Shown here in pieces: positions 17,587 to 29,000 of a stretch of DNA of 64,000 nt. The notes under the pieces were generated by a model. That model saw nothing but the letters and a program-made list of their open reading frames with translations, had not been told where the DNA came from and did no database searches. The DNA is from Propionispora sp. 2/2-37. GTDB taxonomy: Bacteria > Bacillota > Negativicutes > Propionisporales > Propionisporaceae. Each line of letters starts with the position of its first letter. The stretch's first letter is position 1. Both the position numbers and the translations under genes were made by a program. The stretch lies in assembly GCF_001298735.1 (NCBI RefSeq), contig NZ_CYSP01000004.1, positions 62,001-126,000 of the forward strand, given 5' to 3'.

Positions 17587-18497
17587 ATGCCAATTAAAAT
17601 TCCTAACAATTTACCGGCAACCGGTATTCTTGAAAGTGAAAACGTGTTTGTCATGCATGAAAATCGCGCTTATCAACAAGATATTCGCCCTTTAAAAATA
17701 CTTTTGCTAAACTTAATGCCTACCAAAATTGTCACTGAAACCCAATTACTGCGACTTTTGGGAAACTCACCGCTGCAGGTTGATATTGACTTTATTTATA
17801 CGGCTACCTATGAACCCAAAAATACGCCTCAGGAACATCTAATTAAATTTTATGAAACTTTTGAGGACGTCAAAACCCGCAAATACGACGGAATGATTAT
17901 TACCGGTGCCCCTATTGAGCAGCTTCCCTTTGAAGAAGTGGCCTACTGGGATGAATTGTGTAAAATTATGGAATGGAGTAAAACGCACGTCTACTCCACT
18001 TTGCATATCTGTTGGGGAGCGCAGGCCGGTTTATATTATCACTACGGTATCCCCAAATATCCTTTAGCAGAAAAAATGTTTGGTGTCTTTCCACATAAGA
18101 AAGTGATTTCGGATAAATTATTCCGTGGGTTTGACGATATTTTTTATGTCCCCCATTCGCGCCACACTGAATCCAGAAGGGAAGACATCGAAAAAGTTGC
18201 CGGACTTCGTATTCTCTCCGAGTCGGACATTTCCGGCATTTATGCCGTAAGCGATCAAAAAGGGCGCCAGTTCTTCATCACCGGTCATTCCGAGTATGAC
18301 CCTCTAACGCTTAAGGGAGAATATGACCGCGACATTTCCCAAGGGCTGCCGATCAAGATTCCACTAAATTATTATCCAAATAACGATCCGGCACAAGTGC
18401 CCATAGTTCTTTGGCGCAGTGCCGCGCATCTTTTATTTTCAAACTGGCTGAATTATTATGTTTACCAAGAGACTCCATTTGATTTATCCGCACTGGA

Positions 18498-18501
<4 letters not shown>
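17587..18501 (+). CDS. metA: homoserine O-acyltransferase, probably acetyl-CoA-specific
   Basis: The 304-residue protein is a complete MetA (class I amidotransferase-like fold), the first committed step of methionine synthesis from homoserine. The catalytic Cys 142 lies in [10 protein letters not shown] and the His/Glu pair in ITGHSEYD. Position 111 is Glu ([12 protein letters not shown]). In studied MetA enzymes Glu here goes with acetyl-CoA use and Gly with succinyl-CoA use, so homoserine O-acetyltransferase activity is likely despite the common name succinyltransferase. The ATG at 17587 follows GGAGGAATCAGG. It is monocistronic. Confidence 0.94.
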
Positions 18502-19558
<1,057 letters not shown>

Positions 19559-20629
19559 CTACCCTCTTCCTTTTGAGCTTCCCGCCGCCATGATGTTAAA
19601 CGAATATTTGGTTGCCGAAGTGAACCATGCTCCCCGTTGTAATATACAGGAGAAAAAGTGGGAATGGTGAACGGCATCCGGCAGCCCCTGGGTTTCCAGA
19701 CATAAACCTAAATAGCGGCGCGATCTGCCGCCAACGAAATCCAGGTCATCCGGCAACTGATTTCCTGTATATAATACGACTCCCGGAGCATCCGTTTCTA
19801 CCATTAAATGCCGGCCGCTCAGTTCATCATAAAGTTCTATCTCACCGGCATAATGGTGATTAAGGAGAAATGCATGATCATACCCCCTAACCAGTTGATT
19901 TTGCGGATGTTCAGAAATAACGCCGTCATGGATGCTGCGTCCGGAGCGAAAATCAAAAGCCGTGCCTTCGACATCCAGAATTTTGCCGGTAGGTATTAAA
20001 TCCGCATCCAGTTCCAGAAACCTGTCGCTGTCTATTTTCAGCGTATGCTGCAAAATATCCCGCTGCAAGCCCCCGCTCAAGTTAAAGTACATATGGTTGG
20101 TTGGTGAAAACAGCGTAGGCGCTTCCGAATGAGCCTGGTATTGTATCAAGAATTCATTACTCTCATTAAGCGTATAGGTAATCTGTGTCTGTACTTCACC
20201 GGGATACCCGCCTTCCCCATCCGGGCTGACGTGGAAAAAACGAACGCCGCAGACTGTATCCCTGTCAATCATTTCCGCCTGCCAGACCGCATGGCTGAAT
20301 CCCTGCACACCGCCATGCAAATGATGTCTCCCGTTATTTTTATCCAGTCTATAGGTCGTTCCACCCAATTCAAAGCAGGCATCTTTTATTCTGCCTGCCA
20401 CCCGTCCAACCACAACGCCACAATAGACCGGATTGCTCCGATAGTGTGTAAGTTCAGGAAATCCCAGCACAACATTGGCATAGTTTCCCTCTCTGTCCGG
20501 GGTCAGCACGCGTCTGACAGCGCATCCATAATTCAGGCAGGCTATTTCCAAACCGTTTTTGTTGGTAAGCGTGTATTCATAAACCGCCTGGCCATCGACC
20601 ATACCATATGGCTGCATACGTATTGCCAT
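19559..20629 (-). CDS. galM: aldose 1-epimerase (mutarotase)
   Basis: The 356-residue protein converts beta- to alpha-galactose, the form used by galactokinase. The conserved galactose mutarotase pieces are present: NYGCAVRRVLTPDREG, GRVAGRIKDACFELGG, NNGRHHLHGG with the catalytic His, SPTNHMYFNLSGG, RGYDHAFLL and GLCLETQGLPDAVHH with the catalytic Glu. The ATG at 20629 follows GGAAGGTG. After the expected family end near TKYSFNI there is a ten-residue extension ending in a TAG that is in frame with the following regulator gene. Confidence 0.94.
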   Translation of the reverse strand: MAIRMQPYGMVDGQAVYEYTLTNKNGLEIACLNYGCAVRRVLTPDREGNYANVVLGFPELTHYRSNPVYCGVVVGRVAGRIKDACFELGGTTYRLDKNNGRHHLHGGVQGFSHAVWQAEMIDRDTVCGVRFFHVSPDGEGGYPGEVQTQITYTLNESNEFLIQYQAHSEAPTLFSPTNHMYFNLSGGLQRDILQHTLKIDSDRFLELDADLIPTGKILDVEGTAFDFRSGRSIHDGVISEHPQNQLVRGYDHAFLLNHHYAGEIELYDELSGRHLMVETDAPGVVLYTGNQLPDDLDFVGGRSRRYLGLCLETQGLPDAVHHSHFFSCILQRGAWFTSATKYSFNIMAAGSSKGRG

Positions 20630-20663
20630 CTACCGCACCTTCCTTTCCCGCAACAAGTATATA

Positions 20664-22169
20664 TCACAAAGCCCGGACAATACCCCCGGCATATTCTATA
20701 AACCGGTGAAAAGCCTGTACCCCCGCTTCATCACGTTTAAAAACACCGGCATCTTCTAAAACCCGCAGGAACTTGGCAGCTGTTTCTTTACGGACAATGT
20801 CCCGGACATTTTGCGCGGTGATTTCCGATTTATATTTTTCTTGAAGAGCCCGCGCCCACTCCAGATGGTAATCAGCAACGCTGACGGTATTGTTGAGCAG
20901 GAACGCTTCCACTTCCTGCAATTCCGTTTTCAGCCGCTCCGGCAATACAGCCAGCCCCATCACCTCAATCAAGCCGATATTTTCTTTTTTAATATGCTGC
21001 ACATCCGCATGGGGGTGAAAAATTCCCAAAGGATGTTCGTCACTGGTACGGTTATTTCTCAGCACCAGATCCAGTTCCTTCAGTCCCTGATATTGCCGGG
21101 CGATAGGGGTAACGGTATTGTGAGGGACAGCCCCGGTATACGCCAAAATACCGGCTGCCGGATCACTGTATTTCCGCCACTTGCTTACAAGATAATCCCC
21201 TGCTGCAACCAGCTTCGCCGTATCCGAACTGCGCAGACGGATGACCGCCATCGGCCATTTTAACATAGTACCCAGGACTTCAGGGTACTCCCCCATAACA
21301 AAGGAATACTCATCTTTAGCCCGCGCCATGGCAAATTCATAACGTCCCCCCTGATAATGGTCATGCGACAGGATAGAACCGCCGACAATGGGCAGGTCGG
21401 CATTTGATCCGACAAAATAATGCGGCATGCACTCAACAAATGCCAGTAAACGCTCCAGCGTTTTGCGATCAATTTTCATCTCCCGGTGCTCTCCTGAGAG
21501 AATGATACAATGTTCATTATAGTATACATAGGGTGAATATTGTAAATACCAGGGTTCACCCAATAAATTCAGACGGATTAGCCGGTGATTGGAACGGGCA
21601 GGATGCCCCGGCCGGCCGGCATATCCTTCATTCTCCACACACAGTAAACAGGGGGGATAATGCGTGCTTTTGATGAGCTTTTCCCGGGCAATATCCCGGG
21701 GATTCTTCTCCGGTTTGGACAAATTGATGGTAATATCCAGTTCTCCATAACCAGTGGCAGCTTTATAGCTGATATTTTTTGCTATCCGCTGCGTTTGAAT
21801 ATAGTTGCTGTTCCGGCTGAGCGCATAAAAATAATCGGTAGCCTCCCGGGGATTCCGGGTATATTTTTCATAAAAGCAGGCGTTAACAACCGATGGAAGA
21901 GGAATAAAACAATTCATAATGCGGCTTGACAGTTTTTCCTTCTCGTCAAAGGCGTCTTCAATAATTCCCTGTTCACATGCATATGCCGTCAGCTGCTCCA
22001 GCAAAAGGGGAATCTCTGATTTGCCCGAACTGCCCGCAGCCGGCACAAAATCATTAATGCCAAGCAATGTTAGGATTTGGTTGCGCACATAGATTTCATC
22101 TTCCGCCGTCAGCAATTTGACAGCCAAAGCTTCATTTATCAATTGCTGCACCACTTCATAGACCCCCAT
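20664..22169 (-). CDS. galT: UDP-glucose-hexose-1-phosphate uridylyltransferase, class II
   Basis: The 501-residue protein is the long Firmicute-type GalT, unrelated in detail to the short Gram-negative form. Visible landmarks are GYGELDITINLSKPEKNPRDIA, YPPCLLCVENEGYAGRPGHPAR, the histidine-rich active segment GGSILSHDHYQGGRYEF and HPLGIFHPHADVQHI. It exchanges UMP between UDP-glucose and galactose 1-phosphate. The ATG at 22169 follows AAAGGGGATGAAAGC, four bases beyond the galE stop; the frame opens upstream without a ribosome site. Confidence 0.95.
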   Translation of the reverse strand: MGVYEVVQQLINEALAVKLLTAEDEIYVRNQILTLLGINDFVPAAGSSGKSEIPLLLEQLTAYACEQGIIEDAFDEKEKLSSRIMNCFIPLPSVVNACFYEKYTRNPREATDYFYALSRNSNYIQTQRIAKNISYKAATGYGELDITINLSKPEKNPRDIAREKLIKSTHYPPCLLCVENEGYAGRPGHPARSNHRLIRLNLLGEPWYLQYSPYVYYNEHCIILSGEHREMKIDRKTLERLLAFVECMPHYFVGSNADLPIVGGSILSHDHYQGGRYEFAMARAKDEYSFVMGEYPEVLGTMLKWPMAVIRLRSSDTAKLVAAGDYLVSKWRKYSDPAAGILAYTGAVPHNTVTPIARQYQGLKELDLVLRNNRTSDEHPLGIFHPHADVQHIKKENIGLIEVMGLAVLPERLKTELQEVEAFLLNNTVSVADYHLEWARALQEKYKSEITAQNVRDIVRKETAAKFLRVLEDAGVFKRDEAGVQAFHRFIEYAGGIVRAL

Positions 22170-22173
22170 GCTT

Positions 22174-23172
22174 TCATCCCCTTTGATCATGATAGCCTTG
22201 CGGATGTTGACGGTGCCAGTTCCAGGCATCGGTTATAATCTCAACAATATCGATATGCCGTGGCTGCCAGCCCAGCACGGCTTTGGCTTTGGCCGAGGCT
22301 GCAACCAGTTTGCTCGGATCGCCTGCCCGCCGTCCCCCTGCCCGAACCGGGATCGGATGCCCTGTCACTTTTCGGGCGGCCTCAATAATTTGTCTGACGG
22401 AAAAGCCCTGATTGCTGCCCAAATTAAAAATTTCGCTGTCTCCCCCCTGCTGTAAGTAATGAACCGCCAGGATATGGGCTTCGATTAAATCTTCCACATG
22501 AATATAATCCCGGATACAAGTACCGTCATCGGTGTCATAATCTTCACCAAAAATAGTAATGTGCTCCCGTTTGCCCAGCGCTACCTGCAGCACGATGGGA
22601 ATAAGATGCGTCTCTGCTGCATGATCTTCACCGATCTCTGCTGTTTTACGTGCCCCGGCAACATTGAAATAACGAAGCGATACATATTTTATGCCATAGG
22701 CAAGGTCGCACCACTTCATCATTTTTTCCATCGTCAGTTTAGTTTCGCCGTAAGCATTGGTTGGACATGTCGCCATGTCCTCGGTAATCGGGATCTGCTC
22801 CGGTTCGCCGTAAGTGGCCGCCGTAGAGGAAAATACAATCCACTTTACACCGTACTCATTCATTACCTCCAGCAATACCTGTGTTCCATAAACATTATTG
22901 TCAAAATACCGGAGCGGCTCGACCATCGACTGCCCTACAATTGAATGCGCAGCAAAATGCATAACGGCATCGACAGACTCTTTGGCAAATACCTGCTGCA
23001 AAAACGCTTTATCGCGGATATCGCCCTGATAAAATACCGCCCCTTCCGGCACTGCTCCGGCATGACCGGTTTGCAAATTATCAATAACAACCACTTCATA
23101 TCCCCGGCCAATCAACTGATATACGGCGTGAGAACCAATATAGCCCGCACCGCCCAATACTACTATTTTCAT
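22174..23172 (-). CDS. galE: UDP-glucose 4-epimerase
   Basis: The 332-residue short-chain dehydrogenase has the NAD motif [14 protein letters not shown] at the N-terminus, the SSTAATYG active-site serine/threonine stretch, and the [10 protein letters not shown] Tyr-x3-Lys pair. The NVAGA and RDYIHVEDL signatures of GalE are also present. It interconverts UDP-galactose and UDP-glucose and closes the Leloir cycle. Its start overlaps the galK stop by four bases, so the two are translationally coupled. Confidence 0.96.
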   Translation of the reverse strand: MKIVVLGGAGYIGSHAVYQLIGRGYEVVVIDNLQTGHAGAVPEGAVFYQGDIRDKAFLQQVFAKESVDAVMHFAAHSIVGQSMVEPLRYFDNNVYGTQVLLEVMNEYGVKWIVFSSTAATYGEPEQIPITEDMATCPTNAYGETKLTMEKMMKWCDLAYGIKYVSLRYFNVAGARKTAEIGEDHAAETHLIPIVLQVALGKREHITIFGEDYDTDDGTCIRDYIHVEDLIEAHILAVHYLQQGGDSEIFNLGSNQGFSVRQIIEAARKVTGHPIPVRAGGRRAGDPSKLVAASAKAKAVLGWQPRHIDIVEIITDAWNWHRQHPQGYHDQRG

Positions 23173-24353
23173 AATTGTTCCTCCCTGGTAATCTCCCGTG
23201 CTCCGTCACCGATATTGGCAACATAAAAAGACGCCTCATAACCGATGGTTGTTTTATACTCCCTGCCAACTTCCCTGATGAACATTTCTGTCCGGTCCTT
23301 TGCCACGATGGCAATTGCACAGCCGCCAAAACCGGCACCGGTCATCCGCGCTCCAATCACTCCGGGAAGCTTCCAGGCGGTTTGCACCAGCGTATCCAGT
23401 TCCTTACCCGTTACTTCATAATTATCGCGCAATGAAATATGCGACTGATTCATCAGTTCACCAAACTCCTGTATATCGCCTCTTTTCAAAGCTTCCAAAG
23501 CATGGACGGTACGTGCATTTTCATATACGGCATGCCTGGCCCGCTTAATCCAGATCTCATTGCCCAGCCTGTGCTTGTACTGTTCAAATTCCGCCTCGGA
23601 CAGCGCTCCCCAGGATTTGACCGGGATGGTTTCATTCAGCTTGGCCAGCCCTGCCTCACACTCAGTCCGGCGTTCATTGTATTTAGAATCGGTCAGTTCC
23701 CGCCGTTTATTGGTATTCATAACAATAATATGATAATCCTTAAGTTCAAGCGGAGCATACGAGTATTCCAACGACTCACAATCCAGCAAAATACCGCAGC
23801 CGTTTTTTCCCATGCCGATGGCAAACTGGTCCATAATACCGCTGTTGACGCCAATAAACTGGTTTTCCACCTTTTTCCCCAGCTCAACCATGGCAATACG
23901 GTCAATAGTCAATGCAAATAATCCTTCCAGCAGAACACCTGTAACCATTTCGATGGAAGCCGAGGAAGATAATCCTGCGCCATTAGGTATTTCACCATAA
24001 AAAGCGATATCCATGCCATGATCAATCGGATAGCCGGCTTCTTTCATATAGGCAATCATTCCTTTCGGGTAGTTGCCCCAATCATGTTCTTTACTATACT
24101 CCAGTTCCTGCAGGGAAAATGCAACCATTCCCTTGTCGGGAAAATTCATGGAATACATCCGGATGGCATTGTCTTCCCGTTTGCAGGCAACAGCATACGT
24201 TCCGAAGGTTAACGCACAGGGAAATACATGACCACCATTATAGTCGGTATGCTCACCAATAAGATTAATTCGTCCGGGAGCAAAAAATACCCTGCCGTCT
24301 GTCTGCTGAAACATCTCCCGGAAAACCTTCATACATTCTTCCAGTTTCTTCAT
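23169..24353 (-). CDS. galK: galactokinase
   Basis: The 394-residue GHMP kinase shows the galactokinase signature [15 protein letters not shown], the ATP-binding [12 protein letters not shown] loop and the C-terminal [14 protein letters not shown]. It phosphorylates alpha-galactose at C1. The ATG at 24353 follows GGGGGAGG. It is the first gene of galK-galE-galT-galM-regulator. The 320 bp upstream hold the operator repeats and promoter. Confidence 0.96.
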   Translation of the reverse strand: MKKLEECMKVFREMFQQTDGRVFFAPGRINLIGEHTDYNGGHVFPCALTFGTYAVACKREDNAIRMYSMNFPDKGMVAFSLQELEYSKEHDWGNYPKGMIAYMKEAGYPIDHGMDIAFYGEIPNGAGLSSSASIEMVTGVLLEGLFALTIDRIAMVELGKKVENQFIGVNSGIMDQFAIGMGKNGCGILLDCESLEYSYAPLELKDYHIIVMNTNKRRELTDSKYNERRTECEAGLAKLNETIPVKSWGALSEAEFEQYKHRLGNEIWIKRARHAVYENARTVHALEALKRGDIQEFGELMNQSHISLRDNYEVTGKELDTLVQTAWKLPGVIGARMTGAGFGGCAIAIVAKDRTEMFIREVGREYKTTIGYEASFYVANIGDGAREITREEQL

Positions 24354-24388
24354 TACATCGTACCTCCCCCAATTTTTTATGTAACTCC

Positions 24389-24437
24389 AACGTATTTTTA
24401 GTAAAATACTTTCTTAATTTTTTACTAAAAATACGTT
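24389..24437 (-). promoter_or_regulatory. gal operator, proximal pair
   Basis: An 18-bp perfect inverted repeat (24389-24406 and 24420-24437, 13-bp spacer) contains two copies of the near-palindrome TTTTAGTAAAA in opposite orientation, 36 to 84 bp upstream of galK. Each copy has the size and symmetry of a LacI-family operator, and the operon encodes such a regulator. Confidence 0.75.
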
Positions 24438-24510
24438 TTATGTTTATTCAATAAAATCTATTCTCAAAAAGAAATCCTATTATTTATAGCCTACATATCT
24501 TATTTCCACT

Positions 24511-24516
24511 TGTCAA
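24511..24516 (-). promoter_or_regulatory. candidate -35 of the gal operon promoter
   Basis: TTGACA on the minus strand lies between the two operator pairs. The best-looking -10 (TATAAA, 24488-24483) is 22 bp away, too far, and TAGGCT at 17 bp is poor, so the exact promoter is unresolved. Confidence 0.35.
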
Positions 24517-24529
24517 GATAACAGTATCC

Positions 24530-24571
24530 TTTTAGTAAAAAAAATATTAAAAAAATGTTTTTTTACTAAAA
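24530..24571 (-). promoter_or_regulatory. gal operator, distal pair
   Basis: A second inverted pair of TTTTAGTAAAA elements (24530-24543 and 24558-24571) lies 110 bp or more upstream of the proximal pair, on the other side of the TTGACA. Two operator pairs around one promoter suggest DNA looping by the LacI-type regulator. Confidence 0.7.
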
Positions 24572-24673
24572 CCGCATCTACTTTTATCAATTTTCTGAAT
24601 AACAATATTTCCTTGCACCAAGCACTATTATTCAAAAGTCTTTTGGTAATAATATTGCTGGGAGGTGATAAAC

Positions 24674-24829
24674 ATGGCACGTGATGTAAAATGCACGGTG
24701 GAAAATTGCAAGTTTTGGAGTGAAGGGCGGGAATGTGCGGCCTCAGCTATTGAAGTGAACGTAGATGGCGGTGGCCAAAAAGCTAATTATACCAAAGAAA
24801 CAAACTGTCATACCTTTCAAGCTAAATAA
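24674..24829 (+). CDS. DUF1540 cysteine-rich small protein
   Basis: The 51-residue protein has the DUF1540 cysteine pattern: VKCTVENCKFW, then ECAASAIEV, then NCHTFQ. Four of these cysteines plausibly bind a metal. GGAGGTGAT lies a few bases before the ATG. DUF1540 proteins are common in spore-forming Firmicutes, but their function is unknown. It is a single-gene unit with its own terminator. Confidence 0.88.
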   Translation: MARDVKCTVENCKFWSEGRECAASAIEVNVDGGGQKANYTKETNCHTFQAK

Positions 24830-24831
24830 TC

Positions 24832-24869
24832 AAATGAAAACTCCGGGAAATACCCCGGAGTTTTCATTT
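24832..24869 (+). terminator. terminator of the DUF1540 gene
   Basis: A 16-bp perfect stem (24832-24847 with 24854-24869), AAATGAAAACTCCGGG and its complement, has a 6-nt loop. The A/T ends allow function in both directions. Confidence 0.85.
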
Positions 24870-24925
24870 GGGAGGCAGACATAATGAAATTGTTTTCCCG
24901 GGCGGCCACATCCGCAATCCAAACT

Positions 24926-25621
24926 TCACTTTCCTCCCAGCTGCAGCAATTCCCCCACTGTAACAAAAGAATAGCCATCCATCCGCAGGCGGTCAATTAT
25001 AGCGGCAACTGCCTGCGGAGTAGCTCTCCCTCCTTCATGTAACAACACAATGCTGCCGGGCGCAGCCCTCCTGGCAACAATGGACGCAGTCCTGTCCGCC
25101 GGCCTCCCCTCCCAGTCGCGAGGATCGATCGACCATAATATAGTGGTATACCCCAGCCGGCTTAAATCGCTAACCAAGGCATCATTATATCCTCCACCGG
25201 GCGGACGAAATAAAACCGGCTGCCCGGCAATAGGCGCGATAATATTTCCTGCCCTCCGGACGTCATCCAGGAAATTCGCAGATCCCGCTTTCTGTAAAAA
25301 AACATGACTATAACCGTGGTTGCCGATTTCATGTCCCTCAGCTACGATTGCAGCCAGCAGGGGGGGATACCTTTCTGCTTGGGAGCCTAAAATAAAAAAA
25401 GTTGCCTTAACATCTTTATCCCGAAGCACCTTAAGCAATTCCTGTGTTGTTGACAGATCAGGCCCGTCGTCAAAAGTAAGTGCCATTACCCTTTGCCCGG
25501 TTATCACCTTTTTTATTGGCTGGCTATCTCCCGGCACCATTTCTGCCAATGCCAACATTGCTATTCCGGCACAAAGAAAAAAGGCCAGCCATCTTACCTG
25601 AAAGCAACGAAAGATAATCAT
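24926..25621 (-). CDS. polysaccharide deacetylase (NodB homology, CE4)
   Basis: The 231-residue protein has an N-terminal membrane anchor or signal (residues 10-28). The CE4 motifs follow in order: TFDDGPD (catalytic Asp 51, metal Asp 52), HEIGNHGYSH (metal His 102 and 106), RPPGGGYND, SIDPRDW and VLLHEGG. It deacetylates N-acetylglucosamine or N-acetylmuramic acid residues outside the membrane. Short members like this in spore formers include those for spore cortex and peptidoglycan modification, but the substrate is not fixed by sequence. The ATG at 25621 follows AGGGGGACG. Confidence 0.92.
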   Translation of the reverse strand: MIIFRCFQVRWLAFFLCAGIAMLALAEMVPGDSQPIKKVITGQRVMALTFDDGPDLSTTQELLKVLRDKDVKATFFILGSQAERYPPLLAAIVAEGHEIGNHGYSHVFLQKAGSANFLDDVRRAGNIIAPIAGQPVLFRPPGGGYNDALVSDLSRLGYTTILWSIDPRDWEGRPADRTASIVARRAAPGSIVLLHEGGRATPQAVAAIIDRLRMDGYSFVTVGELLQLGGK

Positions 25622-25723
25622 GACGTCCCCCTGTAATTCGAAACTACAATATCAAATAGCTCCACTTATTATTTGTTTTTGCTATCATTACTGTATATAT
25701 GTTGGAAAAAGAAGAATATGCCA

Positions 25724-25752
25724 CACCAAAGTTTTCGCCGCTACATAGGATA
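25724..25752 (+). promoter_or_regulatory. sigma-K-like promoter of the 35-residue gene
   Basis: CACC (25724-25727), a 16-bp spacer and CATAGGATA (25744-25752) match the Bacillus sigma-K consensus mACm-N16-CATAnnnTA at every fixed position. The predicted transcript start, around 25760, gives a 5' leader of about 30 bases with the ribosome site AAGGAGGG. This points to late mother-cell expression. Confidence 0.65.
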
Positions 25753-25788
25753 TATGGGTATCCATTTTAGATTTAAGGAGGGTTTATT

Positions 25789-25896
25789 ATGGGTTTTGGC
25801 TGTGGCGGTCATAATGGTGGCTGGATATGGATTATCATTATTATTCTGTTATTATTCTGTTTCTGGGATAATGATTGCGTAGATACCACCTGCTAA
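25789..25896 (+). CDS. 35-residue Gly/Cys-rich hydrophobic protein, probably sporulation-related
   Basis: The protein is MGFGCGGHNGGW, then a single hydrophobic helix rich in Ile and Leu, then FWDNDCVDTTC. AAGGAGGG lies about six bases before the ATG. The glycine-rich head followed by one membrane helix resembles the YjcZ-type mini-proteins of Bacillus spores, although identity is low and the family call is tentative. The upstream sigma-K-like promoter supports a spore coat or membrane role. It is too short for routine gene finding. Confidence 0.65.
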   Translation: MGFGCGGHNGGWIWIIIIILLLFCFWDNDCVDTTC

Positions 25897-25956
25897 GAGG
25901 CTAACGTTGGTAAACCTTTCCCCAGAATCATTATCATCTCTTTTTTACTGCAGTAA

Positions 25957-26008
25957 AATCAAAAACAAGGTGCAACCTGCCCTTCGCATGCTGCACCTTG
26001 TTTTGATT
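25957..26008. terminator. terminator between the small sporulation gene and the RND gene
   Basis: ATCAAAAACAAGGTGCA pairs with TGCACCTTGTTTTGAT (one bulged A) around a roughly 17-nt loop, with A and T runs outside. It serves two convergent transcripts. Confidence 0.75.
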
Positions 26009-26014
26009 ATGCAT

Positions 26015-29000
26015 TTACGTTTTTTGCATCCCGCTTTTTCCCCTCCAGAGCCACCGCAGCCTTATGTGAACTTTTCTTTTTTTCACATCATCCAAAAGCG
26101 TATATACCACCGGAACCACTACCAGGGTCAGAATGGTCGAAGTAATTAACCCGCCGATAATGGCATGGGCCATTGGCGCCCGCACTTCGGCCCCCGGCCC
26201 AATGCCCAGAGCCAGCGGAAGCATTCCGAAAATCATCGCCAGGGTGGTCATCATGATGGGACGCATCCGTACAATAGCAGCGTCAACTAACGCTTGATTG
26301 CGATCTGTTCCTTTTTCCATAGACTGTTTGGCGAAGTCAATCAGCAAAATGGCATTTTTAGTAACCAGCCCCATCAGCATGATCACCCCGATCAGTGACA
26401 TCATGCTAATTGTACTGCTGGCAACCAGCAGCCCCAGCACGGCTCCGATAATGGCCAGCGGCAAGGCCAGCATGATCGCCAATGGGTCGATATAACTTTC
26501 AAACTGAGCGGCGAGAACAAAAAAGATGAAAAGCACGGCCAGAGAAAGAGCCATTACGATGCCTGTAAAAGCATCCGCCATCTGCTGCGACTGTCCGGTA
26601 GTTACAAACTGGTAACCCTCAGGCAGTTCGACTTGTGCCAGCCGTTTATTGAGCTCGGTGTTAAAATCACCCAGCGTCATGTCCAGCAGATTGGCGCTGA
26701 TGGTTACCTGATCCTGCCGGTCATAACGTTTGATTTGCGTGGGACTGGTGGAATACACTGTTTCGGTAACCTGTGATAAAGGGACCATTACTGTTTGTCC
26801 GGTACTGTCCCGGCTGCTGCCTGACAGATAGATATTGCCCAGATCGGTCAGACTTTTCCGGTCGTCCGGAGCCAGAATCAAACGCACGTCATAAGCATCG
26901 TCCGCTTCCTTGTATTGAGTAACGACCGTACCGTTGAACATGGTTTGCAGCGTACTGGAAACATTGGCGGTAGAAACCCCCAAGTCCGATGCTTTGTCAC
27001 GGTCGACAATGATCTGCACATCCGGTTTACCGGCCTCATAACTGGAGGTAACATCAACGGCTCCCGGTGTGCTTGCCACCACTTGCTCTACCTGCTCAGC
27101 AATTCCGGCCAAAACATCCAGGGAAGGCCCCTGAACAACCAACGAAACCGGTTTTCCGCCGGACATACCGGATTTTTTGGAAACACTTACCCGGGCATCC
27201 GGCATATCGGCAAATTTTTGCCGTAACTTAACAACGACATCGTTATCGCTGAGTTTCCGGTCTGCCTTGTCCTGTAGTTTGGTAAAAATTGTTATACCAT
27301 TCACATCCGAAGTACTATAGGTCATGGTTACTTCCGGCAGGGTACGAATCATTTCCGACATGGTGTCAGCAATCGCCCCCACTGCCTGCGGGCTCATGCC
27401 CGGGTCCACTTCGGCACTCACGGTAATCTCTCCGCTGTCTGAATCCGGTATAAAGGTCGAGCCTAAAAACGGCATCAAACCTAAGCTTCCAATGAAGAGT
27501 ACCCCGGCAATCATCATTACCTTCCCCCGGTGACCTAAAGCGTATTTCAAAAATTCACCATACCGTTCGGTCCAATGGTCGAATTTCTGGTTCCACTTTT
27601 CCCAAAGCCGCGCCAGACGCCCGTTTGCGGCCGCTTTACGGTCCTCATTCAGATATTTCGCCGACAGAAGCGGTGTCAAGGTGAAGGCAACAAACAGTGA
27701 TACCAGCACACTGACCGCCACGGTAATGCCAAACTGTTTGAAGAATTGTCCGACGATCCCAGTCATCATACCAACCGGCAGAAATACCGCTACCAAGGTC
27801 AAGGTGGTGGCTGTAACAGCCAGTCCAATTTCCGCCGTTCCTTCGGAAGCCGCCGTATATTTATCTTTTCCCATCTCCAGATGCCGGACGATGTTTTCAA
27901 TAACGACAATCGCATCATCAATCAATAACCCAACGGCCAATGACAGCGCCAGCAGCGACATGGTGTTCAATGTAAAATCCAGGGCTTTCATCGCCAAAAA
28001 AGAGGTAATAATCGAAGTGGGAATCGCAATTGCGGAAATCATCGTACTCCGCCAATTCCCCAGGAAAAGAAAGACAATTGCGACGGCCAGAATTCCCCCA
28101 AAAATCAGGTTAAATAACACATCATGAATGGAATCGCTAATGTTTTTGGAATTATCCCTGACCATCTCTATCGAAACACCGGCAGGCAAATCTTTTTTCA
28201 GTTGCTCCAGTTCTTTTTTCACCTTCTCAACAACCTGAACGGTATTGCTGCCGGATTGTTTCATAATATCCAACCCGACGGCCGGATTGCCGTTTACCGT
28301 AGTAATGGATGTTATGCTTTTTGTAGTGTCTTCAACCTGAGCAACATTGTGTACAAATAGCTGCACACCGTCCCGGCGCACAATAGGAAGGTCGAGAATT
28401 TCCTTAGGGGAACTAAGACTGCCCATAGTCCGTAAAGTGGTTTCTCTTGAACCGTCGGTAACCTTCCCGCCCGGGGTCTCTATATTTTCATTGCGCAGGC
28501 TGTTAATCACCTCTGGAATGGTCAGCCCATAGGCTGCCACTTTATCCTTATCCATATAAATCTGAATCTCACGGTCCACTCCACCTTGCACATTCACTGC
28601 GGCAACCCCGTTGATGGCTTCCAGCCGTTCCTGCAACGTATCCTGAGCAATGATAGTCAATTCCCGGAGACTGGCATTGCCGGTTAAGGCTATGGATGCG
28701 ACCGGACTTTCCGACGGGTCATAGCGAGTCACAATAGGCGCATCGGCATCATCCGGCAAAATTCCCTGCAGGCGTCCCACTTTATCGCGTACATCCTGAG
28801 CAGCCGTGGCCGCCGAAGTCTCCATAGTAAACTGGATAACGGTGGTAGAATTTCCTTCACGAACGGTAGATGTGATATGGTCAATTCCCGGGACCACGCT
28901 GACCGTTTCTTCCACTTTTTGCGTAACCTTGGACTTTACTTGCTCTGGTGAAGCCCCCGGATAACTTACGGTTACCGCAACCACCGGAATCTCCACATCA

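Noticed and set aside
20129-20701. 190-residue plus-strand frame inside galM
   Set aside because: It is antisense to a well-supported galM and its composition is that of a shadow frame.
25673-25882. 69-residue plus-strand frame overlapping the small sporulation gene
   Set aside because: The overlapping 35-residue frame has a strong ribosome site and the sigma-K-like promoter. The longer frame would start upstream of that promoter.
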